Shown piece after piece: positions 37,790 to 45,823 of a stretch of 64,000 nucleotides of DNA. Source of the stretch: Prevotella sp. P2-180 (GTDB taxonomy: Bacteria; Bacteroidota; Bacteroidia; Bacteroidales; Bacteroidaceae); assembly GCF_002251435.1 (NCBI RefSeq), contig NZ_NPJI01000013.1, positions 124,001 through 188,000 of the forward strand. The letters are read 5' to 3'. Both the position numbers and the translations under genes were made by a program. The notes below the pieces were generated by a model. It was not told the DNA's origin, made no database searches, and saw only the letters and a list, made by a program, of their open reading frames with translations. The first letter of the stretch is position 1; each line of letters begins with the position of its first letter.

Positions 37790-38455
37790 ATGATTAAAGT
37801 AGAAAATTTATCAAAGTCGTTCCGCACGGAAGAGGTGGAGACGATTGCATTGAATGGAGTGTCGTTCGAAGTGAAGGACGGCGAGTTTGTGGCTATTATG
37901 GGTCCTTCGGGATGTGGCAAGTCAACGTTGCTCAACATTCTTGGACTGCTCGACAATCCCACGGGCGGGAAGTATTGGCTCGACGGGAATGAAGTATCTG
38001 CACTGAAGGAGAAGGACCGCACCGACGTGCGCAAGGGGCAGATAGGCTTCGTGTTCCAGTCGTTCAACCTCATCGACGAGTTGAACGTGGAGGAGAACAT
38101 AGAACTGCCACTGACATATCTGAACATTCCCGCCAAGGAGCGCAAGCAGAGGGTGCAGGAAATTATGAAGCGCATGGCGATAAGTCACCGTGCCAAGCAC
38201 TTCCCACACCAGCTCTCGGGCGGTCAGCAGCAGCGTGTGGCTATTGCCCGTGCCGTGGTGTTCAGTCCAAAGATAATCCTTGCCGACGAGCCAACGGGAA
38301 ACCTCGATTCAAAGAACGGTATAGAGGTGATGAAACTCCTTACCGAACTACATCGTGAAGGCACCACCATCGTCATGGTCACACATAGCGACCGCGATGC
38401 CTCAATGGCACAGCGAGTCATAAAGCTATTCGATGGGAAGGTTATGGAAGAGTAA
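37790..38455 (+). CDS. MacB/LolD-type ABC transporter ATPase
   Basis: A 221-residue ATPase with all motifs: Walker A GPSGCGKSTLL (about residue 37), Q-loop in FVFQSFNLID, signature LSGGQQQRVAIARAV (about 140), Walker B IILADEPTGNLDS and the H-loop in MVTHSD. The start MIKVENLSKSFRTEEVET is standard. It powers the two upstream permeases. It is closely similar to the second ATPase of this window at 55660 (shared FRTEEVET, NILGLLD and ELNVEEN-type blocks). Last gene of the export operon; no clear terminator follows. Confidence 0.93.
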   Translation: MIKVENLSKSFRTEEVETIALNGVSFEVKDGEFVAIMGPSGCGKSTLLNILGLLDNPTGGKYWLDGNEVSALKEKDRTDVRKGQIGFVFQSFNLIDELNVEENIELPLTYLNIPAKERKQRVQEIMKRMAISHRAKHFPHQLSGGQQQRVAIARAVVFSPKIILADEPTGNLDSKNGIEVMKLLTELHREGTTIVMVTHSDRDASMAQRVIKLFDGKVMEE

Positions 38456-38568
38456 TCAAGTAATCATTCTGCCATCCAACAGGCTACTGTAATTAATTAT
38501 ATAAGGCTATAATTATTTCATCAAAAAGAGTGTTTAGATGTTATACGAACACCTGTTTGTTTTACGTT

Positions 38569-38642
38569 CCGCAGTGCGGAACGTATATACCGCAATGGGG
38601 AATGTACATACCGCAGTGGGGAACGTACATTCCGCACTGCGG
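38569..38642. repeat. 21-bp tandem repeat with CCGCAnTGsGGAA core
   Basis: Three full units of exactly 21 bp start at 38569, 38590 and 38611, and a partial fourth at 38632. The first and last contain the palindrome CCGCAGTGCGG or CCGCACTGCGG. There are no spacers. An open frame across it (38538-38819) gives a repetitive and then low-complexity peptide and is not considered a gene. Confidence 0.75.
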
Positions 38643-38791
38643 AATATAAAACAAAAGCCCTTTCCTGATACAATTACAAATAGCTTTCGTGATTTTTATA
38701 GACGACTGTCTTTATATCTTTATATCAAGCAAGGAGATACTGTTATTGCTTCGCGCTTACGCGCGCGCACACTGTGTTTTTTTATTTTCTT

Positions 38792-38872
38792 CTATCACTT
38801 CTATCACTTTCCATATTAACTATCATGCTGACAGAGAGTTAGATAGTGATAGAAGAGTGATAGTAGTGATAG
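38792..38872. repeat. Facing clusters of CTATCACT words
   Basis: CTATCACT at 38792 and 38801, and its complement AGTGATAG at 38845, 38856 and 38865, spaced 9 or 11 bp. The 537-bp gap 38456-38992 holds only this, the 21-bp tandem repeat and AT-rich sequence. Confidence 0.7.
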
Positions 38873-38992
38873 ATGAAAGGTTTTAAAAATGATATTCGGT
38901 TAAACACAGGGTTTTACTGGTGAGCCATTATCTTACTCCAAAGTTTTAACAAAACAGTATCTTGAGTTATTAACTTCTATTACTGTATTTAG

Positions 38993-39838
38993 CTATTTCT
39001 TCAGCGCAATCCTTGCCTCCTCAAGCATGCCTGTGAGATATACGTCGCCTAAGGAGTAGTTTTTTATTAGTTCAGAAAGGCTCTTGTCGCATGTGGCGCG
39101 CTCGTTGTCGGTGAGCAACCTGCCGTGCTTCTTGCATAGTTCGGCAATCTTTACCACGAGTCCATAGAGTACCAATGTTTTGTCAACTTCGGTGGAGACG
39201 AACGACGCGCGCAGTGTGCCGAAACGCTTCATGAAGTCAAGATCGTCGTTGATGGTAGGCTCCAGGTTTTCCAATCCTGTCACTACGTATCCTTTGTTGT
39301 CGATTATCTGTTTGCCATCGTATGTGATGACGCGCTGTTGTGGGACTCGGGCTGGGTCGTTGCCGTAGATATGATAATGCAAGATTATTATATCGCTGCC
39401 TCTCTCATACCACACGATGGCATAGGCATGGCGCTTATCGGAATTTTTCTTGTCGCGGAAAAGGGCGACGAGATAGTTGTGGGTGGCATGTGAACCAAAG
39501 GTTACGGAATATTCGTTTTGTGTACCGTAAGGCACACTGAACTCCGACTTGAATAAGCTTGGAAGTGTCTTGCTATATAGTTTATATGCATCCTTCTCGT
39601 TCGTGAATGTCGTGACAAATGTCGCACCGAGTTTGCCGAAGGCTGACTTTGTCATCACAATCTCCTCGTAGTTGCAAAAGGTGGTCGGATTGTCGTTGTT
39701 ATCTTCATAATGATTCTTAGACAACAACGTCTTGTCGCCTCTTGCGTCGAGGCTACTAAACAATTTCTCGATACTCTCTTGGGCCGATGCCACAACGCTA
39801 ATTGTCATGGCAATAAATAATATACTATATCGTTTCAT
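38993..39838 (-). CDS. Exported protein of unknown function in an ECF sigma operon
   Basis: A 281-residue protein with an N-terminal signal peptide (YSILFIAMTISVVASAQ). No family was recognised. The mature part is mixed alpha/beta with no further membrane segment, with blocks such as TTFCNYEEIVMTKSAFGKLG, HAYAIVWYERGSDIIILHYH and a helical C-terminus (LLTDNERATCDKSLSELIKN). It is the last gene of a minus-strand operon after a DUF2807 protein, an ECF sigma factor and a putative anti-sigma protein, 12 bp after the latter, which suggests it belongs to an envelope-related response. Confidence 0.75.
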   Translation of the reverse strand: MKRYSILFIAMTISVVASAQESIEKLFSSLDARGDKTLLSKNHYEDNNDNPTTFCNYEEIVMTKSAFGKLGATFVTTFTNEKDAYKLYSKTLPSLFKSEFSVPYGTQNEYSVTFGSHATHNYLVALFRDKKNSDKRHAYAIVWYERGSDIIILHYHIYGNDPARVPQQRVITYDGKQIIDNKGYVVTGLENLEPTINDDLDFMKRFGTLRASFVSTEVDKTLVLYGLVVKIAELCKKHGRLLTDNERATCDKSLSELIKNYSLGDVYLTGMLEEARIALKK

Positions 39839-39850
39839 AATAATATTTTT

Positions 39851-40504
39851 TTAATATTCTTCTTCATATTCAATATTACAAATCTCACTTATTCTGACTT
39901 CTTGATACACAGTCATCGCATTAATCAGACGTTCAGCTTCTTCAAGAGCCACTCGCATGCTGTCCTCGCCAATCCCGTTGGTTTGTGTAGCCTGTGCAAT
40001 AAGTCTCCTTGGAACGGGAGGGGCGTATGGTAATTTGCGTTGCTTTTGTGGTTTTGCCTTTTGCGTGGAATGAGAGGATGGGACATTATTGCCGCTACCT
40101 TCCCTGAAAGTGTCAACAGGCAGGATGATGGCTTTTGCTGTGTCAGAAGGTGTCGCCTCGGCAACGACTTGCCTATTGTTTCTGCCGACATTAAGCAAAA
40201 AGGCCAAGACAAAGATTGCTGCCACAGCCGCTGCCGCAGAAAGCCATGCCACCTTGTTACCGTGAGCGTGGGCGACTTGCCCGTTGACTGTCTCAGCGAT
40301 GTGCATTTGAGACTCCTGCTCTCCTGTTTCCCACTCCTCAAACTGGCGGAACATTGTCCTGTATGTTTCCCAGTCTTCCCCCGAGATGTTAGCAGGTCTG
40401 TCTTCGTCAGTGGCACTACGGAAAAAATCTGTGAGAGCTGTTTCCTCCTCCACTGATGTCTCTCCGTCCATAAACCTCTTGAGCAGTTTTTCAATATCTT
40501 TCAT
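39851..40504 (-). CDS. Putative membrane anti-sigma factor
   Basis: A 217-residue protein overlapping the ECF sigma gene by 4 bp (40501-40504), the usual anti-sigma position. The N-terminal cytoplasmic part (about 1-85) begins MKDIEKLLKRFMDGETSVEE and continues through EDWETYRTMFRQFEEWE. One membrane helix follows (VAWLSAAAAVAAIFVLAFLL, about 87-106), then a periplasmic proline/lysine-rich tail. The N-terminal pattern (LLx-x-FMDGETSxEEE, WExYR) is shared with the protein at 43278, so both form one family. The anti-sigma role is inferred from position and topology; the classic zinc-type ASD motif is not seen. Confidence 0.7.
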   Translation of the reverse strand: MKDIEKLLKRFMDGETSVEEETALTDFFRSATDEDRPANISGEDWETYRTMFRQFEEWETGEQESQMHIAETVNGQVAHAHGNKVAWLSAAAAVAAIFVLAFLLNVGRNNRQVVAEATPSDTAKAIILPVDTFREGSGNNVPSSHSTQKAKPQKQRKLPYAPPVPRRLIAQATQTNGIGEDSMRVALEEAERLINAMTVYQEVRISEICNIEYEEEY

Positions 40505-41016
40505 TGTCTGTTCCTCATTTTTATGTCGTTAAACAATTTCTTTCGTGCATTGGACAGCATCACTTTTACTGATGCCTCGCCTATGCCTAACAGTCGTGCT
40601 ATCTCTTTGTTGGAGCGATGTTCCATCTTGCGCATTTTGAGCACTTGCAGTTCTCTTGGCGGCAGCTTCTCCATCTGCCTGACAAGCCACCGCTCGTCTT
40701 CCTCCAGCTCCATTCGCTCCGAAGGATTCGACTCCTGCCCTGCCTTCTGCGCCAATCCTTCCCCGGCATCGGCAAATATGGAAATGCGTTTCTTTTGTTT
40801 TCTGATGATGTCGATTGAAAGACGTTGTGAGATGACAGTGGCGAGTTTGAGGGCATGGTCGTCGTCCTTGAGCTGGGCATGAAGCGTCCATAGGCGCAGC
40901 ATAACGTCGCCTGCGGCATCTTCTGCATCGTCAGCCGACGAGAGTATCTGCCTTGCCACGCCATGTGCCACAGTTCTTAACTGAATGGCAATTGCCTCAA
41001 ACTCGCTTTGTGTCAT
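40501..41016 (-). CDS. ECF-type RNA polymerase sigma factor
   Basis: A 171-residue sigma-70 family protein. Region 2 (about 10-75: VARQILSSADDAEDAAGDVM, LRLWTLHAQL) and region 4 (about 115-165: LPPRELQVLKMRKMEHRSNK, GIGEASVKVMLSNARKKLF) are both complete. It would direct RNA polymerase to envelope-stress-type genes when released by the membrane protein encoded next. Order on the minus strand: DUF2807 protein, this sigma factor, anti-sigma, exported protein. The gap to the DUF2807 gene is 17 bp. Confidence 0.9.
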   Translation of the reverse strand: MTQSEFEAIAIQLRTVAHGVARQILSSADDAEDAAGDVMLRLWTLHAQLKDDDHALKLATVISQRLSIDIIRKQKKRISIFADAGEGLAQKAGQESNPSERMELEEDERWLVRQMEKLPPRELQVLKMRKMEHRSNKEIARLLGIGEASVKVMLSNARKKLFNDIKMRNRQ

Positions 41017-41033
41017 CCTTTTATATAGAGATT

Positions 41034-41873
41034 TTATGGTCTTGCATTAATGTTGTTCACTGTCCTTGGCCTCTTTCGTAAAATCGAACGACCGTTGGTG
41101 TTGCTCTCGCTACTGTTGCCAGTTATAACAAGTTCATTCTTCTTAATTTCACCTGAGCCGGCAATCGAAGAACTGTAGTTGACCACCTTACCCTTTAGTT
41201 CTATCTCACCCGACCCGGCTACGCTGCATTTCAGTTCGTGGCAGTCAGAGAACGTCGCGTCAATATTACCCGAACCAGCCACCGAAAGTTCAGCCTTTTT
41301 GCATACGGAAGCAACATTGTCGATGTCGATGTCGCCCGAGCCCGCCACTGATGCGTTGATTTTTTCCGCATTAGCTTGCTGCAGGTCAATATCTCCTGAG
41401 CCGGAAATGGTCAATATCAACCAGTCGGCAGTCACTTTCCTGAGTTTGATGTCGCCCGAGCCAGTTACCTTGAAACGAATATCGTTCGTCTTGATATCTG
41501 TTGTGGCGATAAAATCCCCGCTGCCAAGACTTTCTGCCACCTTGAGTTCGGGTGATGTGACCTTCACAACAACCTCGTCAGAGAGTTTGGCGGAACTAAA
41601 CGTCACTCCGTTTATCTTTTTCTTCTCGCTTTCCACGGAGATGTTCAACTGTTGGTCCTTCACTTCCACCTTAACATTCTCCATGTCCTTTGGCGAAGCG
41701 ATGATGATACATTCGTATTTCGAGCCTTGGGCGTAGTTGACTGTGATGCCAGCTTTGATCATCACCTTATTAAATTGGGGCAGCGGTACAGTCTTCTTCA
41801 CTCTGTCCATTCCGAGAGCGGTAATCGCTCCCATACACATGGCAATAGCCAAAATAAATAATACCTTTTTCAT
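41034..41873 (-). CDS. DUF2807 (head GIN domain) exported protein
   Basis: A 279-residue exported protein with signal peptide VLFILAIAMCMGAITAL. The rest is a repetitive beta-helix-like DUF2807 domain (about 28-250): FNKVMIKAGITVNYAQGSKY followed by repeats with GSGDF, GSGDI, GSGDI, GSGDI, GSGNI, GSGEI and GSGEI. The function of the family is unknown; it is often encoded with ECF sigma factors. The C-terminal tail (NGRSILRKRPRTVNNINARP) is unusually basic and may be a later extension. A relic of a second DUF2807 gene lies at 57925-58150. No TAnnTTTG promoter was seen upstream, so it may be sigma-factor dependent. Confidence 0.85.
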   Translation of the reverse strand: MKKVLFILAIAMCMGAITALGMDRVKKTVPLPQFNKVMIKAGITVNYAQGSKYECIIIASPKDMENVKVEVKDQQLNISVESEKKKINGVTFSSAKLSDEVVVKVTSPELKVAESLGSGDFIATTDIKTNDIRFKVTGSGDIKLRKVTADWLILTISGSGDIDLQQANAEKINASVAGSGDIDIDNVASVCKKAELSVAGSGNIDATFSDCHELKCSVAGSGEIELKGKVVNYSSSIAGSGEIKKNELVITGNSSESNTNGRSILRKRPRTVNNINARP

Positions 41874-41976
41874 GTTCTAATCACTTTTATTGTTGTTCCT
41901 TTATCTATAATAACGAACGAAAGTCGAAAAGTTAATGCCAAAGACTGAGTTTATTTTCATTTTTTAGAGCTTAAAG

Positions 41977-42027
41977 GCTGTCACGCTTGTCACGCTGTCA
42001 CACATGTCACGCTGTCACGCTGTCACG
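41977..42027. repeat. Array of GTCAC words, 8-9 bp apart
   Basis: Six copies of GTCAC (mostly GTCACGCT) in about 50 bp, directly at the 3' border of the chimeric two-component relic. No spacers, no coding role. Confidence 0.65.
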
Positions 42028-42034
42028 TTTGCGG

Positions 42035-42512
42035 TCAGAATTTGAGTCGGAAGAGAGTGGATGTGGTGTCGGACTTCATCCTTTCAAGGAATGGTTTTAC
42101 ATAGAAGAGTTTGGGTTGAGGTTTGGGAATAAGCGTCATGCGGCGGTAGTTATCCACAAAATTGAGGAGTTGCCTGCCGGTGGAATTGATTACCGACAGA
42201 CCTTCCTTTATATCGGCATCATCAGCCTTATTACCAAGTGTCTCGCTGAGCGAAGTTATTGGTGCCACATTATTCATTATCTCATGTGTCAACACACGGA
42301 TGAGCTTTGTCCATGACTCAAGTTCGCGCGACGACAATTCATTGCGAATGTCACTGAAAGCGATGATACGCACTTTCTTGTCATTTAGTAATGCCGAAGT
42401 CTCGCGTACGGAGAAATCCTCCGATGCGAGTTTTTCCTTCACCTGACTTTCAAATGTCAGCACTGCCTGGAGAGGATAGGAGAGGTTGCCTATCTCGTCC
42501 AAGAAGAGAGGT
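42035..42512 (-). pseudogene. Chimeric relic of NtrC-like regulator and histidine kinase
   Basis: Read on the minus strand, a piece of a sigma-54 activator (LFLDEIGNLSYPLQA) is joined at about 42465 to the centre of a histidine kinase, VLTFESQVKEKLASEDFSVR through LTHEIMNNVAPITSL to PKLFYVKPFLERM. This is joined again to the last residues of the kinase, DTTSTLFRLKF. Both parents are intact at 50755-53173 and almost identical in the shared parts. The ATPase domain and receiver are missing. The open frame continues upstream to 42649 with unrelated sequence that includes a GGGACA/TGTCCC palindrome. Confidence 0.85.
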
Positions 42513-42760
42513 CGGGACAGGTCATTGTCTCGCAGGAAAAGACAAAAATATAACCTCAAAAGCGGGACACTGACCTGACCCTGTCCCCTTCGCTTTTCCT
42601 CGTCTATGCCACTTAAAGCCAACGACTGCCACAACCACTTGAAACTCAAAATAAAAGCATCATTCTGCTATTTCTTGCTTTTTTAGGCGTTATTTTTACA
42701 AAAAAAGGCTTTTTAGATGTCCGATTTTTCAATTTCATACGTCTATAGAGTGTTAAGGTT

Positions 42761-43261
42761 ATGATAACAGAAGAATTCAAACATATCATCCTACCGATGC
42801 GCAGCCACTTGAAAGCGTATGCGCTAAGGTTGACTGAGAGTGACGACAATGCCGAAGACCTCGTGCAGGAAGTCTTGCTCAGGCTGTGGGACATGCGCCA
42901 GAATATCCAGACAGAAGATAACCTCAAGGCGTTAGCCATCACAATCATGCGCAACAAGTTTTATGACCAGTGCCGACATGAGGAGCGGAACTTCACCACC
43001 GACAAGGTGATGGAAGAAGCCATAGAAGACAGGCGGGTAGAGCAACGTGACGAGGTAAACCTCATCAAACAGATAGTGGCGCAGCTTCCGCCCTTGCAGC
43101 AGCAGATATTCCGTATGAAGGAGATAGAAGGCTATACTGCCGATGAAATCATGCAGATAACGGGATGCTCTGCCGATAATCTCCGAAAGAATCTCTCCCG
43201 AGCCCGGCTCAAAATCAGAGAGACCTATATGAATATCGTGAGACAAAACAGAACAAAATAA
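42761..43261 (+). CDS. ECF-type RNA polymerase sigma factor
   Basis: A 166-residue sigma-70 family protein with region 2 (about 8-75: LKAYALRLTESDDNAEDLVQ, EVLLRLWDM) and region 4 (about 105-155: LPPLQQQIFRMKEIEGYTAD, GCSADNLRKNLSRARLKIRE). It is the first gene of a plus-strand module with a putative anti-sigma protein 16 bp downstream and two envelope proteins, mirroring the minus-strand module at 38993-41873. The two sigma factors are only distantly similar. Targets unknown; no TAnnTTTG element lies directly upstream, consistent with self-regulation. Confidence 0.9.
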   Translation: MITEEFKHIILPMRSHLKAYALRLTESDDNAEDLVQEVLLRLWDMRQNIQTEDNLKALAITIMRNKFYDQCRHEERNFTTDKVMEEAIEDRRVEQRDEVNLIKQIVAQLPPLQQQIFRMKEIEGYTADEIMQITGCSADNLRKNLSRARLKIRETYMNIVRQNRTK

Positions 43262-43277
43262 AGAAGGAGGAAAGAAT

Positions 43278-43838
43278 ATGAATGAAGAAATAAAAAGAAT
43301 CGATGAATTCAAGGATATCGATGAATTCAAGACGATACAGGACCTGCTCGACAAGTATATGGATGGAGCCACTTCCAATGAGGAAGAGGCAACGATCAGA
43401 AAATATTTCGAAGAGCATGGCAATGATATCCCTGAAGAATGGGAATCCTATCGCGCCCTTTTCTGCTATATCAGATTCGAACAGATGGATCTTTCTCAAA
43501 TTCTAAAAGAAGAAAAGAAGGAAGAGAATTTCGAAAAGAAAGTTATTGCAAAGGAGAATATCGAAAAGAAGGAAGAATGGGAATTTCTGAATAAGAAAGC
43601 TTCTCGCAGCAGATGGCTTAAATATTTAGGCACTTCTGTGGCAGCCGCCGCTATCATCGCATTCCTGATTGTGGGCATCCAGAAGATAACCCAGCCTCAG
43701 CCTGAATGTTATGTGGTTATCGATGGAAAGGTTTATACCGACCATGAATTCGTTCACCACGAAGCCCTGGATGCCCTGGAAGATGTTTCGGCTGATTCCG
43801 AAGATCCATTCAGTGCCCTGGATATGATGAAACAATAA
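43278..43838 (+). CDS. Putative membrane anti-sigma factor
   Basis: A 186-residue protein with a cytoplasmic N-terminal part (about 1-115; LLDKYMDGATSNEEEATIRK, EWESYRALFCYIRFE), a very charged K/E-rich linker (about 75-105), one membrane helix (YLGTSVAAAAIIAFLIVGI, about 115-134) and a short outer tail. A small internal duplication IDEFKDIDEFKTI lies near the start. It resembles the protein at 39851 in the DGxTSxEE and WExYR blocks. The role is inferred from its place after an ECF sigma gene. Confidence 0.7.
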   Translation: MNEEIKRIDEFKDIDEFKTIQDLLDKYMDGATSNEEEATIRKYFEEHGNDIPEEWESYRALFCYIRFEQMDLSQILKEEKKEENFEKKVIAKENIEKKEEWEFLNKKASRSRWLKYLGTSVAAAAIIAFLIVGIQKITQPQPECYVVIDGKVYTDHEFVHHEALDALEDVSADSEDPFSALDMMKQ

Positions 43839-43904
43839 ATTCATCTTTTAGATGAAACAATTAATCAAACTATAAAGTATAATATATATAATAAGGTATA
43901 GAAT

Positions 43905-44351
43905 ATGAAACGATACAACTTGATAAAACGCTTCTTCATCGTACTGCTTCTTTTCGTGGTAGCCTCGATTTCGGCTAATGCCCAGGAGGGGCTGTACGCA
44001 AAAAGCATATTCCAACGATTCGGGCATGCCAAGGGATGCAAGATGGTTACGATGCAGAATACGCAACTCAAAGGTTACAGGCTCAAGATATACAAGAGCC
44101 TGGTATATAAGAACCATGCCACGGAAATAGCCCACTATCTGAAGTCCGACCGCAAGGCTGCAAAAAAGATCAAAGAGGTGGTGGAGAATGGCAAGATGGT
44201 GAGCGGCTATTACATGATGGCACCCTTGAGCAATGGCAACAACCGCTTTATCCTCTTCAGTAATCCGAATGAAAGCAAGGGAACCGTGATTTATATCGAA
44301 GGCGACCTGTCGCCCGAAGATATCATGCAACTCTGCTATTCCAGAAGATAG
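43905..44351 (+). CDS. Small exported protein in an ECF sigma module (DUF6108-like)
   Basis: A 148-residue protein with a clear signal peptide (FFIVLLLFVVASISANAQ, cleavage after about residue 27). The mature part, GLYAKSIFQRFGHAKGCKMV through YRLKIYKSLVYKN to YYMMAPLSNGNNRFILF, has an alpha/beta look and probably belongs to the Bacteroidota family DUF6108; I hold this name loosely. It probably acts in the periplasm. It is third in the sigma module, 66 bp after the anti-sigma gene. Confidence 0.7.
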   Translation: MKRYNLIKRFFIVLLLFVVASISANAQEGLYAKSIFQRFGHAKGCKMVTMQNTQLKGYRLKIYKSLVYKNHATEIAHYLKSDRKAAKKIKEVVENGKMVSGYYMMAPLSNGNNRFILFSNPNESKGTVIYIEGDLSPEDIMQLCYSRR

Positions 44352-44414
44352 AAGCAATATTTTTCTTCTGGAATATTCTCAATAAGAATAAAATACAACA
44401 TAAAATATAGTATT

Positions 44415-45308
44415 ATGAATATCAAAAACGTAATGATGATGGCTGCCATGATGCCAGCCTTCGCCCTTGCTGAAACCAACAGCAACAGTGCACCAGCCTC
44501 TGCAGAGGCTAACGACACCACAATCAGAGTGAACGACCAGAACATCGTCATCAAGCAGGATGGCGAACAGACTTCTGTGAAGATATATAAGAAGAACGGC
44601 AACGAGATGACCAAGATTTCAGAGACCCAATTCGTAGATGGTCAGGAAGTAGAAAAGGTATTTGTCACCTCACCATTCATCCCTCAGACTTTGAGCAAGC
44701 GCAAGCGCAGTCTGGAGAGTCATTATCCAACCTTCTTCTTCGGCTGCAGCCAGTTGCCAGGCAGCAGGGGAAGCATGGGTGGCAACAACGAGATGCACAG
44801 TCGCGACTCCAAGTCGTGGGAATGGGGCATCACCCTCACCAGTCTCTGCTTCCGCCTTTCCAACGAAATGGCGCTCACCTCCTCCCTCTCCATCGGACAG
44901 GTACACCACCATTTCAAGGACAATTATGTATTAAGCACCGAAAACGGGGTTTCGGCTATGACTCCGATAGAAGGCGAAACGCTGAAGAAAAGCTATATCA
45001 GCTACAATGTGCTCCGCCTGCCTATCATGCTGGAGTGGCAGAAGCGCACAGGATGCCATGATGCATTCCTGGCTTTTGGCCCATCGGTAGAATACCGCTG
45101 GCACGAGCATTCCCGCTACTTCATAGGCAAGCACAAGCATACAGAAACGGGCGATATCAACCTCAACCCTATCGGCTTGAACCTTGAAGCCCGTGCCGGC
45201 TACTCAGGAGTGATGCTCTACGCCCGTGCCGGAGTAACCCCGCTGCTCAACAAGACCAAGGCTCCCGAGTGCTACCCGATGACCATCGGCTTAGGATTCA
45301 GACTGTAA
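44415..45308 (+). CDS. Outer-membrane beta-barrel-like protein
   Basis: A 297-residue exported protein. Signal peptide MMMAAMMPAFALA, an Asn/Ser/Ala-rich stretch, then a region (about 30-95) with DTTIRVNDQNIVIKQDGEQT. A C-terminal half of alternating amphipathic strands (WEWGITLTSLCFRLSNEMAL, LNLEARAGYSGVMLYARAGV) ends in the aromatic TIGLGFRL typical of outer-membrane barrels. It is the last gene of the sigma module and is followed by a strong terminator. No specific function was recognised. Confidence 0.75.
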   Translation: MNIKNVMMMAAMMPAFALAETNSNSAPASAEANDTTIRVNDQNIVIKQDGEQTSVKIYKKNGNEMTKISETQFVDGQEVEKVFVTSPFIPQTLSKRKRSLESHYPTFFFGCSQLPGSRGSMGGNNEMHSRDSKSWEWGITLTSLCFRLSNEMALTSSLSIGQVHHHFKDNYVLSTENGVSAMTPIEGETLKKSYISYNVLRLPIMLEWQKRTGCHDAFLAFGPSVEYRWHEHSRYFIGKHKHTETGDINLNPIGLNLEARAGYSGVMLYARAGVTPLLNKTKAPECYPMTIGLGFRL

Positions 45309-45350
45309 TATAGCAGAAATATAGCTGTAATGTAGCAAAACATAACTGAA

Positions 45351-45396
45351 ACTGTCCCCATCTGAGATTCCCACTTTCAGATGAGGACAGTTTTTT
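45351..45396 (+). terminator. Terminator of the plus-strand ECF module
   Basis: Hairpin with arms ACTGTCCCCATCTGA and TCAGATGAGGACAGT (one mismatch) followed by six T. Confidence 0.85.
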
Positions 45397-45407
45397 ACGG
45401 AATAATA

Positions 45408-45469
45408 GGGACAGGTCCATCGACCCTAAAGAGTGAACCAATGTACCTGTCCGTGTGACCCTTCGACAC
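45408..45469. repeat. REP-like palindrome, copy A
   Basis: Stem GGACAGGT/ACCTGTCC (45409-45416, 45445-45452) encloses a 27-base core (45418-45444) beginning CATCGACCCTAAAGAGTG, which is identical in copy B at 47383-47409. The two copies flank the ATPase gene. Confidence 0.75.
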
Positions 45470-45572
45470 CAACTCCTTGAAGGACACGGAGACTGGAGTG
45501 GCGAAATAGGGGATACAGTTTTTGACCCAAATCTATATAATATTTTCCCCGCAAGTTCAACATAGAACTGCA

Positions 45573-45790
45573 ATTTTCTGGTAGATGAGAATAAATAATC
45601 TAATACCAGAAAATACCAAGGGGTTTGGGGGCGAGAAGCCCCCATCAGTGGTGAGTCACAATAGACTCAGATAAATCCATCATCATCGAGTGAAATGCTG
45701 CAATGGGCTACAATGCTTGTTGCAGCATTTGGTTTTATGCAAAAAGCAGTGTATATTTAGGGTCGATGAACTGAAGTGAACTTGTCCCCG
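45573..45790. other. Gap with three stacked hairpins and a partial REP-like copy
   Basis: In this stretch without a gene three perfect inverted repeats follow each other: ATTTTCTGGTA/TACCAGAAAAT (45573-45614), GGGGGC/GCCCCC (45627-45643) and AAATGCTGCAA/TTGCAGCATTT (45693-45730). At 45756-45769 TTTAGGGTCGATGA matches the inverted core of the REP-like palindrome. It could be an element end or a structured RNA; nothing decides this. Confidence 0.5.
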
Positions 45791-45823
45791 ATGATTCTTG
45801 ATGACAGGTGAGGTGAAAATTAT

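Noticed and set aside
38569..38642. Possible CRISPR array
   Set aside because: Units are directly adjacent, have no spacers and there are no cas genes.
38538..38819. Open frame with four 7-residue repeats (SAVRNVY, TAMGNVH and so on)
   Set aside because: The repeats are simply the 21-bp DNA repeat read in frame (21 is divisible by 3); the rest is low complexity with no signal, domain or promoter.
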